Positions 52,597 through 61,889 are shown, numbered from the stretch's first letter. The stretch is 64,000 nucleotides of DNA from Halobaculum magnesiiphilum (GCF_019823105.1 NZ_CP081959.1:207516-271515); one strand, 5' to 3'. Numbers and translations: made by a program. The notes: generated from the letters alone by a model not told the origin.

Positions 52597-52920
52597 ATGG
52601 ACCTTCAGGTTGCTGGTCTGGAGGATCTCGAAAAGAGAGTCGGGAACGCACTCGATCGAATCGGTGAACTGCAGGCGGGCACCCGAGTCCAGTCGGATGC
52701 GTTCTTCTCGCAGGCGTTTATGGACGACCACACTGATTTCGACTCGTTCGCTGCGTTTTGTAATCAGAGTCCGTGGCCGCTCGACGATGTTAGCGACGTA
52801 CAAGACGTCTCTCGTGAACCGCTTAATGAGTATATCGCCGCCACAACCGATTTCGAGACGTGGGAGGGGATGAAAACGCAAGCTGCGGAGGAAGAAATCA
52901 TCGACCAGATCGTCTCCTGA
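52597..52920 (+). CDS. Small acidic hypothetical protein
   Basis: This 107-residue protein from ATG 52597 starts MDLQVAGLEDLEKRVGNALD. It is acidic with a DAFFSQAFMDDHTDFDSFAAF central part and ends EEEIIDQIVS. The acidic composition and helical periodicity indicate a real haloarchaeal protein. I know no function. It converges on the PiT gene without a gap (stop 52920, next gene ends 52921). Confidence 0.6.
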   Translation: MDLQVAGLEDLEKRVGNALDRIGELQAGTRVQSDAFFSQAFMDDHTDFDSFAAFCNQSPWPLDDVSDVQDVSREPLNEYIAATTDFETWEGMKTQAAEEEIIDQIVS

Positions 52921-54138
52921 CTATCCGACGCCGGGCACCGTGTTCAAGAGGTGATACAGTCCATAGCTGACGAGGCCCGCTCCTACCATCGAGCCAACCC
53001 ACGATCCGATCGTAATGCCGACTTTGCGGGGTGAGACGCCACTTGTCCCCGAAGAACTGGCAGCGAGGCCGCTCCCCACGATACTCGCGATCATCACCTT
53101 GTTGAATGAGATAGGAATTCCCAGCACAATCGCGAGTTGCGCGATCAGAAACGCGGGAATCAGGGCTGCAATCGATCGTCGCGGTCCAAGTGATGCATAT
53201 TCGTTTGAGACGGCCTGGACGAGTCGTGGCCCCCGTATCCAGGCACCGAGGAGTATTCCGCCTCCGCCGAGTGCCAGCAAGTAGATCGAGGGCAGCTGGA
53301 GGTCCGTCTCGAAGATCGTCTCCAGGGGGCCGGTCGCCAGCCCGACTTGCGTGCCACCACTCGTGAACACGACGACGAGTCCCAGCACAACGAGGAACTG
53401 ATTGATGCCGGCCGTCTCGTCGCGCTGCAACAGTAGACGTGTCCCGGCGAGCCCGAGCAGGCCAAACGCAACACTCACGGCGACCATCCCGAACGTGTAG
53501 GATCCGCCGACGCTTGTCGGGAGGAACTGGTACGTGGTCGCGAGGTAGCGGGCTACCGATCCCTGTGTGCCGCTCGCGGTCGGGATGATTGTCAGCTGGA
53601 TATTCGCCAACGCATATCCGACTGCACCACCGAGAAGCGGGATTCCCACAGTTTCGGGGACAGCGTCACTTCGAAGGCCACGCGCGAGCCCATATGCGAG
53701 AACTCCCTCAACGACGGGTATCGCGAACCAGAACCCGAGGATGACGACGTATTCGTGGATAGCGAATCCTCCGCCAAGAGCAATACCGGCCCCGATCATG
53801 GCCCCGGTGACGGTGAACGCGGACGGAATGGGATAGCCGTAGGAGTTTCCGATCGTGATGAGCGTCGCCGCCGTCAGAAGCGCTGCCGCCGCCGCGAGCG
53901 GTGTAATCGTTACCCCGGTGACGAGATCTTTGCCGATTGTCTCGGAGATACTGCCTCCCTGAAGTATTGCACCCAGTCCGGCCACGATCCCGACGATCAG
54001 GGCCGCTCGGAGAACTCCGAGTGCGTTCGCCCCGACGGCGGGCGCAACGGGGGCTGAGTTACTATTCGCTCCGACGGTGAACGACATAAACAACGCTGCT
54101 ATCAGCGCGATACTCAACACGAGAATGACAGATGCCAT
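52921..54138 (-). CDS. pit: PiT-family inorganic phosphate transporter
   Basis: The 405-residue transporter has about ten helices in two repeats of the PiT family. Signature pairs are FTVGANSNSAPVAPAVGANALG (first repeat) and SFNKVMIASIVGSGLAAS (second). GSISETIGKDLV is also typical. It moves phosphate together with H+ or Na+, or a metal-phosphate complex. The family has low affinity and can bring metals in as MHPO4, a link to the metal theme that I mention only as background. Confidence 0.85.
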   Translation of the reverse strand: MASVILVLSIALIAALFMSFTVGANSNSAPVAPAVGANALGVLRAALIVGIVAGLGAILQGGSISETIGKDLVTGVTITPLAAAAALLTAATLITIGNSYGYPIPSAFTVTGAMIGAGIALGGGFAIHEYVVILGFWFAIPVVEGVLAYGLARGLRSDAVPETVGIPLLGGAVGYALANIQLTIIPTASGTQGSVARYLATTYQFLPTSVGGSYTFGMVAVSVAFGLLGLAGTRLLLQRDETAGINQFLVVLGLVVVFTSGGTQVGLATGPLETIFETDLQLPSIYLLALGGGGILLGAWIRGPRLVQAVSNEYASLGPRRSIAALIPAFLIAQLAIVLGIPISFNKVMIASIVGSGLAASSSGTSGVSPRKVGITIGSWVGSMVGAGLVSYGLYHLLNTVPGVG

Positions 54139-54375
54139 CGAATTATCCTACCTCACATTAGCGATGTCGTGGTCACTTGACCTCCGGCCCACAGTACCGC
54201 AATTTTCCTGTCTCTGAGTCAGATTCGACACGGTTTGAAAGCACCGATGTGAAGTGTATCAGCTCGTCTTATTCCGATAGTCGCGATAACTAATGTTGAT
54301 ATTCTATCGAGTTGTCCCCACAGGCAGAGGAGGTCAAGAGGATAGGAGTTCGACTGGAAGGCGTTGGACAATATT

Positions 54376-54909
54376 TCAGTTGCTGAATTCGTCGTACATC
54401 ACTGCTCCTTGGTCGACGATGGTCTGGCTGTCCGGAACCTCACCGTCCGGTGGCGTACTGCCCGCCGCTGGGCCACCAGGTTCGCCGACGACGACACGGC
54501 CGACCATCCCGAGACTCTTGTGTGGGATGCAGAAATAGTCGTAGGTCCCCGGTACCTCAAAGGTATGTTCGAAGGTGGCACCGCCTTCCGACAATGTCTC
54601 ACTATCCCACCCTTCGGCGCCGTCCGGGATCCGCGTCTCGGCCGCCGGTCCTGTGCCCTCCTCGTACGCCGTCGACGAGTGGGTACCACTCTCGATCTCC
54701 CAGGTGACCGTTTCGCCCGTCTCGACGAACAGCCCGATGGGGTCGAAATAGTACTCGCTACCATCGGTTATCATGGCGATTGTGTTCGTCTCCGAAGGGT
54801 TGGAGGTTGGCGTCGAGCCGCCACCATCTCCACCTGTGCACCCAGCGAATGTCGCGAGGCTCCCAGTCGCTATTGCACCGGTCGCTCTGAGGAATGAACG
54901 TCGGTCCAT
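54376..54909 (-). CDS. Plastocyanin/azurin-like copper lipoprotein (paralogue)
   Basis: The 177-residue lipoprotein starts at ATG 54909 (MDRRSFLRATGA) with lipobox Cys24. The ligands are His77, Cys127, His130 and Met135 (YDYFCIPHKSLGM). It is the close relative of the gene at 22208, sharing EYYFDPIGLFVE, AYEEGT/AYKQGT, RIPDGAE and the PGGPAAGSTPPDG tail. Downstream-of-regulator position (winged-helix gene 72 bp upstream, same strand) fits co-regulation. The linker is shorter than in the sister protein. Confidence 0.84.
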   Translation of the reverse strand: MDRRSFLRATGAIATGSLATFAGCTGGDGGGSTPTSNPSETNTIAMITDGSEYYFDPIGLFVETGETVTWEIESGTHSSTAYEEGTGPAAETRIPDGAEGWDSETLSEGGATFEHTFEVPGTYDYFCIPHKSLGMVGRVVVGEPGGPAAGSTPPDGEVPDSQTIVDQGAVMYDEFSN

Positions 54910-54980
54910 ATCTCGGGTATAACAGTCTGCGCCGAAAGGGGATTCTGGTATAGACATCGAATCTCGAGATAACTACGCAA

Positions 54981-55493
54981 TCACCCTTCGATGAGGGAAT
55001 CCACGAGGCGCGTGAACCGGTCAAGCATCCGGTCGGAAAGCGACGGGGTGACTTCCTTGAGGAGTCGAACTGTCTCAGTCGGCTTCGGCACGACCAACGT
55101 CACGTGATTGTTCTTGTCCCGCTGTTTCACGACGAGGTCCTGCTCGACGAGATGGTCGAGATGCCACTCGAGGGTACTTCGAGCGATGTCGAGGGCGTCT
55201 ACGACGGAACCCGGAGTGGAGGAGCCATGCTCAAGCAAGTAAAACAGGATATCCCGAGCCGTTTCACGACGAACGACGGCGATCGCTCCCCGTTCCCCCT
55301 CGTCATACTCGGGCGTGTAGTAGTGGGTCCGACCGTAGAGATGTTCCTCGACGATTTGGTCCTGACGCTGGAGTTTTTTGAGGTGGTACTGCACCTGGCC
55401 GGGCGCGAGATCGAGCGCCCGCGTAAGCGCGTTGAAGTGCTTGCCCGGGTGAGTAGCAAGATAGTCGTGAATCCGATCCCGTTGGTGTGTCAC
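54981..55493 (-). CDS. Tandem winged-helix regulator (paralogue of the one at 1512)
   Basis: This 170-residue regulator starts with GTG 55493 (MTHQRDRIHDYLATHPGKHF). It shares the double winged-helix layout and much sequence with the gene at 1512, such as LDLAPGQVQYHL, YGRTHYYTPEYD, RGAIAV, RRETARDIL and NNHVTLV. It is followed by a cupredoxin gene and preceded by a small membrane gene. The conserved arrangement in two places suggests a functional module. I infer that it controls the copper protein, directly or through a membrane partner. Confidence 0.8.
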   Translation of the reverse strand: MTHQRDRIHDYLATHPGKHFNALTRALDLAPGQVQYHLKKLQRQDQIVEEHLYGRTHYYTPEYDEGERGAIAVVRRETARDILFYLLEHGSSTPGSVVDALDIARSTLEWHLDHLVEQDLVVKQRDKNNHVTLVVPKPTETVRLLKEVTPSLSDRMLDRFTRLVDSLIEG

Positions 55494-55502
55494 GACCTTA
55501 TT

Positions 55503-55754
55503 TCAGCCCTCGGCAAGCTCGCGCTTGACCTTCACGTAGCTCTTAGCCGCTTTATCTGTGGCCAGGAGATATGCGAATACCAGGACGACGCATCCAATGA
55601 CAGCGGCCCACCCAGCAAGGAGGGTTTGGCCGCTCTGGGCGGTCGTGAGTGCGAACTGTTCGATGTACAGCCCCGCCACCGACAGGCCAGCAGAGCCGAG
55701 ACCGAACACGACGAGTTCGAGTAGTTCCGGAAGTATCTCGAGCGCTGAATCCAT
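55503..55754 (-). CDS. Small membrane protein next to the winged-helix gene
   Basis: The 83-residue protein has two hydrophobic helices (LLELVVFGLGSAGLSVAGLY and LLAGWAAVIGCVVLVFAYL), the first preceded by MDSALEILPE. It ends in a charged tail (AKSYVKVKRELAEG). It is only 9 bp upstream of the regulator gene and probably forms a unit with it. It is not clearly homologous to the membrane partner at 2027, although both occupy the same position relative to the regulator. Confidence 0.65.
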   Translation of the reverse strand: MDSALEILPELLELVVFGLGSAGLSVAGLYIEQFALTTAQSGQTLLAGWAAVIGCVVLVFAYLLATDKAAKSYVKVKRELAEG

Positions 55755-55836
55755 AGTTACTATTGAATCTGGAATCAGCGGGCTTCACGTTTTCCAAATA
55801 GAAATCTACTTGCCGTTGAGAGTGCCACTCCGATAT

Positions 55837-56067
55837 ATGCAAGGGCGATACGGTAATCTTGACTATTCACGGCTCACAAAGCTGAGTTTCTTACTCGGCA
55901 TCGGGATGTTCGTGGTAGGTGAATTCGGCGAGTTCGGAATTAGAAAGGCCGGGATGTCCGTCCCAGCGTGGGAACACAGCCTGTTGATGACGATGGCGGC
56001 AATCGGCATCGTAGTCGCACTTCTCTCGCCATTCGTGTTCGGTATCGTCCTCCCCCTGACCGAATAG
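55837..56067 (+). CDS. DUF7860-like three-helix membrane protein
   Basis: From ATG 55837 the 76-residue product reads MQGRYGNLDYSRLTKLSFLL and continues with helices FLLGIGMFVVGEFGEF, MTMAAIGIVVALLSPF and an ending GIVLPLTE. The start RYGNLDY and the PLTE end correspond to a small haloarchaeal membrane family. The gene is divergent from the winged-helix unit. Extensions further upstream are not needed. Confidence 0.65.
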   Translation: MQGRYGNLDYSRLTKLSFLLGIGMFVVGEFGEFGIRKAGMSVPAWEHSLLMTMAAIGIVVALLSPFVFGIVLPLTE

Positions 56068-56332
56068 ACGTCTCGTCGTGATCGCCAGCCGGCTGGCGGA
56101 TAACGGACTACTAGACGACCTACCTCGAAAATCAGCTGTTTGCCGAAATCTGGTTCTGAAACAAACACGCCGTGGACGACGCCTACCCGGAAGAATCCGT
56201 GGCTCTGATCACGGAGATATTAATTTCTAGTATGAGCGTTCTTCTTTGTCACTTTGCAGCACCAGCGAAGGATTGACACCTCGCAACCCACTACAAATCC
56301 GGGAGGAGCAGATTCGAAAGAGATCGATAGCT

Positions 56333-57691
56333 ATGAGTGACAGTCTCGGACTGAAAGAAGGCGTCTCGATGGCGCTCGGCGGCATGATCGGGGGCGGCAT
56401 CTACGCCGTCCTCGGCGTGGTAGCAGGAATAACTATGTCCGCCATCTGGTTCGCGTTTCTGGTCGCCGGTGTCGTCGCGATGTGTGCGGGCTACTCGTAC
56501 AACAAGCTCAACAGCCTCACGGACAATCAGGGAGGCTCTGTGACGTTCGTCCAGTGTTATCTCGGCAATTCCACGGTCGCCGGAATCGTCGGCTGGACGC
56601 TTCTCTTCGGCTATATCGGATCGATGGCGATGTACGCCTTCGCGTTCGGAGAGTTCACGGCCGCGTTCGGCGTGGTCCCGACGAGCATTATTGCGAATGT
56701 CCCGATCCGGCCGCTCATCTCGGTAATGGCGGTGGCTGGATTCGTCGGCCTGAATTTGCTCGGGGCGCAAACCACCGGCACGACAGAGAACGTTCTCGTC
56801 GCGCTGAAGGTCGGCATCCTCGTCGTGTTCGGTCTCCTGGGGTTGGTGTATGCATTCGGCTTCAGCGGTGCCCCGTTCGAGTACGGCGTCAGCCATCTCG
56901 GCGGATTCGGTCCGATTATGGCGGCTGCTATCTCCTTCGTCGCGTTCCAAGGGTGGCAGCTCCTGTACTACGATCAGGAAAGCATCGAGAATCCTGTCGA
57001 CACCATCCGGAAGGCAGTGTACGTCTCCATCCCAGTCGCCGTCGCCATCTACATTTTGGTAGGGATGGTGACGGTGAACCTCGTGCCGCAAGCCCTCGAG
57101 TCTCATTCACACGTCGCCTTGAAGGACGCCGCTTCGATGATGATGCAGCCCTACGGGCTGGCGCACGTCGGTGCGGTCGTCCTCGCGTTGTCTGCGTTGT
57201 TCTCGACGGGGAGTGCGATAAACGCAACCCTGTTCTCCTCGGCGCACTTCGCCAAGGGGATGCTCAGTGATGATCTGCTCCCTGATCAGATCGGGAATTC
57301 AGGCACCGACGGTATCCCCGAACGGACGGTTCTAGTCCTCGGTTCCCTCACCGCGGCGTTCGCATGGTACGGGAGCCTCGGCGCTATTACCTCGTTCGCA
57401 TCGCTGTCGTTCATACTCGTGTTTGGGTCGATGAGCTACCTTGCGTTCCGCCAGCGTGACCACGATGAAGTCAACGCCGTCATCCCGGCGGTCGGGACTG
57501 TCGGCGCGCTGGCGTTCTTCCCGCTCATGCTGTACAACCTCTACACTCGCGAACCGAATACGTTCTATATGGTGCTCGGTATCGCGGCCGTCGTGCTCGC
57601 TGTCGAACTCCTCTACTTCGAGCGTGACCTCATCGAGGAGGAAGTCACGCAATTCGAACCCGATGTCGGGACTGTTTCAGAGGGCGACTAA
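56333..57691 (+). CDS. APC-family amino acid permease
   Basis: This 452-residue permease starts at ATG 56333 (MSDSLGLKEGVSMALGGMIG). It has about twelve helices, the GGMIGGGIYAVLG motif in the first and an FVAFQGWQLLYYDQESIENP segment in the sixth/loop region, typical of APC amino acid transporters. No USP domain is attached, unlike the permease at 43468. The last 30 residues are a charged cytosolic tail (EEEVTQFEPDVGTV). The substrate is unknown. Confidence 0.84.
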   Translation: MSDSLGLKEGVSMALGGMIGGGIYAVLGVVAGITMSAIWFAFLVAGVVAMCAGYSYNKLNSLTDNQGGSVTFVQCYLGNSTVAGIVGWTLLFGYIGSMAMYAFAFGEFTAAFGVVPTSIIANVPIRPLISVMAVAGFVGLNLLGAQTTGTTENVLVALKVGILVVFGLLGLVYAFGFSGAPFEYGVSHLGGFGPIMAAAISFVAFQGWQLLYYDQESIENPVDTIRKAVYVSIPVAVAIYILVGMVTVNLVPQALESHSHVALKDAASMMMQPYGLAHVGAVVLALSALFSTGSAINATLFSSAHFAKGMLSDDLLPDQIGNSGTDGIPERTVLVLGSLTAAFAWYGSLGAITSFASLSFILVFGSMSYLAFRQRDHDEVNAVIPAVGTVGALAFFPLMLYNLYTREPNTFYMVLGIAAVVLAVELLYFERDLIEEEVTQFEPDVGTVSEGD

Positions 57692-57800
57692 CCCATTATT
57701 CCTCTTCGACGATGTCAGGCAGTTCGTCCGTTAGCCCGCTCAGGTTCCCCGGTGAGATAGCCGGCTGTCTTTTCGGGCAGGTTCTACCTACCAGAACGTC

Positions 57801-59051
57801 TCATAAATCGGACTGTGAGAAGTTGGCCGAATCGACCTCTTCAAGAGCTTCCGTAGCGACATCGCCTAATTCTCCAGCTTCAATGTGTGAGTATCGCTCC
57901 CGAACCATCTCCTCCGAGTTATCGAGATACCGAGCCGCCACCGTGTATCCGAACGCGCGGACTAGCACCTCGCCCATGCCACGACGGCCACCGTGCGGAG
58001 CAAGATAATCGTGTTTCGGATGGTCAATTTCGATCTCTGCGGTCTCCGAGAGCCGTTGGAGAATCGACCGTGCGCCGTCCGTCGTAATCGACGGCGGCTG
58101 AATGTCCTGATTAAGCGCCAGCAGAAGGTCGCGGGCGTACTCATCACGCCTCTCAGTAATTCCCTCTGGGCGTTCCCCACGGTCGGAGAACTCATCCTGG
58201 ACGAGCTCCGCGAGCGTCCGTTGGTCGAACGTCGGAAACACCGGCCATCGTTCCGTCGGTGGGTCCATCAGCTGGCGATAGCTCCGCAGCGGCGAAATTA
58301 CTGGGTCAGGGAGGCTCGCGGCGTCCCACTGCTGTTTCTTCCGGTAGACGTCCATACTCCCGTCGTCGAGCGAAAGGTCCTCCCAGCGAACGCCGCGCCG
58401 GCGCGGATCATTCGGGTCCCGGAGGAGTTCGCCGACGCGGACGGCGGTGTACGCGAGGACGAACACCAGCGCCCGGTCACGAGCCGCCTTCAGCGCCGCG
58501 TAGCGTCCTCGCTGCTTGTCGAGGGGGTCAGTATCCTCTGGGAGTGTCGTGTACGCCTCGACGGCGTCGCGGGCCCGTTCGTCGACGTGGCGGGTGAGGG
58601 CGTGGCGCTGTTCGGACGTCCAGGCCTGCTGGTCGCCGGGCTTGCGGCCGTCGTCCTCCGGTAACGGCGCCATCGCACTCGCCCGCTGCGCGTAATGTGC
58701 TTCGAGATATCCTTCGTTGACGCACCAGCCACACCACGCAGAGATATAGCGGTAATAGGTTTGTACCGTGTTCTGCTTGAGTCCCCGATCTCCACCGAGA
58801 TGTCGGGCGTACTCCCGGAACACGCGTTCGTCGAGATCGTCGAAGGTCGGCCCGCGGTCGACGTCGTCGGTAACGATCCCGGTCCAGTCGTCGGCGCCGC
58901 GGTCGCCGGCGGCCCACTCGGCGAACCGCTCGAGCTCGCGTCCAGCGTTACGTCGATAGTTCCCGCCGTCGCCACCGCGGCCTTTCCCCTTGTCCTGGAG
59001 GTAGCGCTCGAAGCTGTCGTCGAGCGGTGTCGAAAGCGCTCGTTCAGACAT
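57801..59051 (-). CDS. Tyrosine recombinase / phage-type integrase
   Basis: The 416-residue recombinase starts at ATG 59051 (MSERALSTPLDDSFERYL). It has a SAM-like core-binding domain (about 10-125, FREYARHLGG...TVQTYYRYISAW) and a catalytic domain. The catalytic pattern is Arg (AYTAVRVGELL), the His-x-x-Arg box (HGGRRGMGE) and the Tyr nucleophile (RERYSHIE). The protein is acidic, as in haloarchaeal integrases that excise or integrate plasmids and proviruses at tRNA genes. It lies next to the transposase and the duplicated nickel module. No att site was identified. Confidence 0.88.
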   Translation of the reverse strand: MSERALSTPLDDSFERYLQDKGKGRGGDGGNYRRNAGRELERFAEWAAGDRGADDWTGIVTDDVDRGPTFDDLDERVFREYARHLGGDRGLKQNTVQTYYRYISAWCGWCVNEGYLEAHYAQRASAMAPLPEDDGRKPGDQQAWTSEQRHALTRHVDERARDAVEAYTTLPEDTDPLDKQRGRYAALKAARDRALVFVLAYTAVRVGELLRDPNDPRRRGVRWEDLSLDDGSMDVYRKKQQWDAASLPDPVISPLRSYRQLMDPPTERWPVFPTFDQRTLAELVQDEFSDRGERPEGITERRDEYARDLLLALNQDIQPPSITTDGARSILQRLSETAEIEIDHPKHDYLAPHGGRRGMGEVLVRAFGYTVAARYLDNSEEMVRERYSHIEAGELGDVATEALEEVDSANFSQSDL

Positions 59052-59066
59052 CAACCGGCCCTCCAC

Positions 59067-59491
59067 CGTCCTGCGGGCCCGGTCTCGGCGCCTCTACCCC
59101 AGGGGAAGCGCCATTGTGAGGCGGTTGCAGCATTCGTGCTTCACCGACGGCGGCGGGGTACTTCAAAGTGGTCGTGATTACCAGTGTAATCAGAACCAAA
59201 TGTAATATTCCTAATACCGCCAAATTCGACGGATTTGAGAGCTGTGGAGCGTATATCGGCAAGTATAAATCATATACCGCTATATCATTTTCCTGGCGTT
59301 GGAAGTTGAGACTACAGCGGGTTTAGCGGGGCTGTGATGCGTGGTCTCAGCCGAATCAGTGAACAGAAACTGCTTCAGATCTCTCTTCGTTCGCTTCTTC
59401 GTGTCGCACTAGCAACCAAATAGTCGTTTTCCCGAGATTCTCGATAGCGTTGCCACTCAGAAATCTGCGCTGACCCAGAGCGAGGACCCTG
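59067..59491. other. Intergenic region between integrase and transposase
   Basis: About 425 bp, AT-rich from 59200 to 59290, with no gene in it. A perfect inverted repeat GATTAC-CAGT-GTAATC lies at 59176-59191. Near 59435-59441 GATTCTC is found, matching, in inverse orientation, a GAGAATC at about 61211 on the other side of the transposase; these could be worn ends of the element. The evidence is weak. Confidence 0.4.
59176..59191. repeat. Perfect 6-bp inverted repeat with 4-base spacer
   Basis: GATTAC and GTAATC are separated by CAGT. The dyad lies 125 bp upstream of the integrase start codon. It may be an operator or recombinase arm site, but it is short enough to be chance. Confidence 0.45.
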
Positions 59492-61168
59492 CTATCCGAT
59501 TCCTGTCTCCTTCTTCAGCAGCGTCAATGTGTTCTCAGCCGTCACGACCGGCGCGTGCTCGTACTCACCAGTCAACTCGACTTGGACGAGTAAATCCACG
59601 GCTCGCCAAATCGAGTACAGCAGACACGCGAACGCGAAATAGAAGAAACGAAGCCCAAAATCCTTCGACGTGGTGGCAGCCATGAACCGTTTGATCGACT
59701 TGTACCCGCTCTCAATCTCCCAGCGGTAGCCATACTCCGCAAGGTGACCACTCCCCCGATTCGTCATGAACACCGAATACTGCCGGTGATCGTCGTGCTC
59801 TGAGTCCTCTTTCCGGCGGTAGATCAGCGTGGTCTCGTGCCACTCGTTCTTTCCGAGATGGAGTTTGCGGTCGGTTTCGTACCGATCCTGGTTACGCTGG
59901 AGTAACCGCTTGGCCTGGGCTTTTTCGCTGGTCTGCATCCGCTTGGGAACGACGTAGGACAGCCCCCGCTGGCTGATCATCTCCAAGACGTGCTGACTAT
60001 CGAACTCCCGATCCATTAGGACGTTATCGACGTGAACGAGGTCTTCGGCGGAGTCGAGCAAGTCCTCGACGATCGCTTTGCGTGACTCGCCTTTCCGCAC
60101 GGGGCGAGCATCGAGGACGAGCGGGACAGCGTTACCGACCAGCTGGACTGTCGCCCACTGGTACGCGTACTCGTGGGTCTTCTCCTTCGTTCCGATGATT
60201 TCGTTCTCGTGGTCGGTCCTGTCGCCGGTGAAGGGATCGGCTTCGGTGATGTCAATTGCGATGATGCCAGCCCGAAAGAACTGCTCTGTCTCCGCGACCT
60301 CGTTCAGGAGCCTATTAACTGCCTGTCGGTACATCTCTCGAACCTGTTCAATCGGAAGGTCACGAATGTGCTCGCGATGGGCGTGTCCCAGCGGTGTCCG
60401 GTCGCGGGTCGACTCGTAGACAAAACTACGAGCCCCCTCGTTAGCAGCCAGCCTCTCTCGAAGCCCCAGATAGGTCTGTAAGTCCCAGTAGGCGTTCTCG
60501 TGGATCTCACAGCCCTCACCTCGATCCAGCGAGAATGCCGGGAAGACGACACGGCTGACGTGGTCCGTAATCGATGCCGCTTCGTCAAGGACAGCTTGAC
60601 CGTCTGGGTCCGATTCGTCCGCTTTATCCCCGTGAGATGGACGATGTCGGTCTGGATTCCGCGGAACAGTAACATCCGCGTTCTTGGCTTTGATGAGGAT
60701 GGTTCGCGCGGCTGTCTTGACTGTACTGCGAAGCTCGGCAGTGAACCGTTTGTGCCAGCTGCGCCACAGCGTCGACTGGTCTGGAACGGTCTCTAGACCG
60801 AGTCGGCCGCAGAGATCAGGGCGTTGAGCGAGATACTCGACGAGGGCAGTCTCGTGTTCCCACCCGTGGATTTCTTTGAGTATGAACCCGCGGAACAGGT
60901 GTTCCATCTCGTACTGAGTCGCCGAAGTATAGCGATCATGTGGTGCGAACTCAAGATAAGTCACCGGCAGTCGACAAACGAAGTCCTCCACTGACTCGTG
61001 AGCGTTATGTTCGAACCAGACGCTCGCTACTTTTCGAACGTCTTCCTCAACGGCGGCCAACGTACTTCGATCGTAGAATGGTGTTGAGTTGTAGCTGGGC
61101 CAGTCGTAGTGAGGGTCTCGTGCGATGTGGCGGAACACTGTCCGCTGCGAGTCGCGCGTTGCGGTCAT
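59492..61168 (-). CDS. IS4-like DDE transposase
   Basis: This 558-residue transposase is intact. The catalytic acids appear to be Asp in IIAIDITEADPF, Asp in VLMDREFDSQHV and Glu in YRWEIESGYKSIKRF, the last being the Y-(2)-R-(3)-E-(6)-K signature of IS4-type enzymes. An N-terminal helical part (residues 60-140) with TYLEFAPHDRYTSATQYEME precedes the core. It is a large haloarchaeal IS transposase; I cannot name the element. It separates the integrase from the second nickel module and may have mediated the rearrangement. Confidence 0.85.
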   Translation of the reverse strand: MTATRDSQRTVFRHIARDPHYDWPSYNSTPFYDRSTLAAVEEDVRKVASVWFEHNAHESVEDFVCRLPVTYLEFAPHDRYTSATQYEMEHLFRGFILKEIHGWEHETALVEYLAQRPDLCGRLGLETVPDQSTLWRSWHKRFTAELRSTVKTAARTILIKAKNADVTVPRNPDRHRPSHGDKADESDPDGQAVLDEAASITDHVSRVVFPAFSLDRGEGCEIHENAYWDLQTYLGLRERLAANEGARSFVYESTRDRTPLGHAHREHIRDLPIEQVREMYRQAVNRLLNEVAETEQFFRAGIIAIDITEADPFTGDRTDHENEIIGTKEKTHEYAYQWATVQLVGNAVPLVLDARPVRKGESRKAIVEDLLDSAEDLVHVDNVLMDREFDSQHVLEMISQRGLSYVVPKRMQTSEKAQAKRLLQRNQDRYETDRKLHLGKNEWHETTLIYRRKEDSEHDDHRQYSVFMTNRGSGHLAEYGYRWEIESGYKSIKRFMAATTSKDFGLRFFYFAFACLLYSIWRAVDLLVQVELTGEYEHAPVVTAENTLTLLKKETGIG

Positions 61169-61398
61169 TACTGGGCACTCTCTAGCGAAAGGACGCTTTG
61201 TTTAGCTGTGTGAGAATCGACCCGGGACGACAGCAGGCGTAATCAACACTGTTGTGACTGGATAGACGAGTTTGCTGGATGGATGTCCAAATAACCGTCA
61301 GCTACGCCCGAATATGCCAAGCCGGAGAACCAATCCCCAGAGAACCAATCGGTACAATACTCTATACAGGACATCCGTTGAGTGCTGTGGTAGTGAGA

Positions 61399-61788
61399 TC
61401 AGTTTGCTTGAAGGAAGGTGACGTTGGCGCGACCGACAGCGTCGAAGTCACGGAGCCGATAGGCAAGTTCACGGATACGAGCGGCTGGGCCGCGACAGAA
61501 CAGCCCCTCTAGGCACCACTCGCCCTGGTGGGAGTGGCTCGTCGTCTCGATTACGTCCTGGAACTCGTGTTGGACGTCGTGGAGTTCTCCGATGACGAGG
61601 GTGTGTTCGTAGTCGAAGACGATCATAGCGACGACCTCACCCTCGAGCTCTTCGAGTGTCTGATGGCGTTCGACGTATTCCTGCATCGCTTCGCGAACTG
61701 CCCGAGATCGCGACTCCATACCCTCGGCTTCCCACGTCTCATCGAACTCGTCGAGTAACTCCTGTGGGATATTGAGACTGGTGCGCAT
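61399..61788 (-). CDS. nikR: NikR-family nickel-responsive regulator (copy 2)
   Basis: The 129-residue protein begins MRTSLNIPQELLDEFDETWE and has the same two-domain layout as the copy at 35871. Nickel ligands are conserved at identical positions: His74 (VQHEF), His85 and His87 (TSHSHQ), Cys92 (EWCLE). By eye roughly three quarters of residues agree with copy 1. The DNA-binding helix residues (ESRSRAVREAM) are almost identical, so both proteins may recognise the same operator. It is divergent from the NicO gene at 61890. Confidence 0.9.
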   Translation of the reverse strand: MRTSLNIPQELLDEFDETWEAEGMESRSRAVREAMQEYVERHQTLEELEGEVVAMIVFDYEHTLVIGELHDVQHEFQDVIETTSHSHQGEWCLEGLFCRGPAARIRELAYRLRDFDAVGRANVTFLQAN

Positions 61789-61822
61789 AGTCCGTATTGG
61801 CCTGGCGGCCTCTTAGTGGCCG

Positions 61823-61854
61823 TTATTACGGAGTCCTCGAATCGTTCTTAACAA
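61823..61854. promoter_or_regulatory. Candidate NikR operator (copy 2)
   Basis: TTATTA-N20-TAACAA occurs here with CGAATCG near the middle, as at 36308-36339. The bases between are otherwise different in large part, so the shared half sites and spacing stand out. It lies 35 bp upstream of nikR and 36 bp upstream of the nicO start. Confidence 0.6.
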
Positions 61855-61889
61855 TCCATACCTACCGTGGAATCCTCGTTTTCACTACT

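Noticed and set aside
61277..61375. GGATGTCC and GGACATCC inverted pair about 80 bp apart downstream of nikR copy 2
   Set aside because: The arms are short and the spacing large; chance is likely and there is no second copy at the first module.
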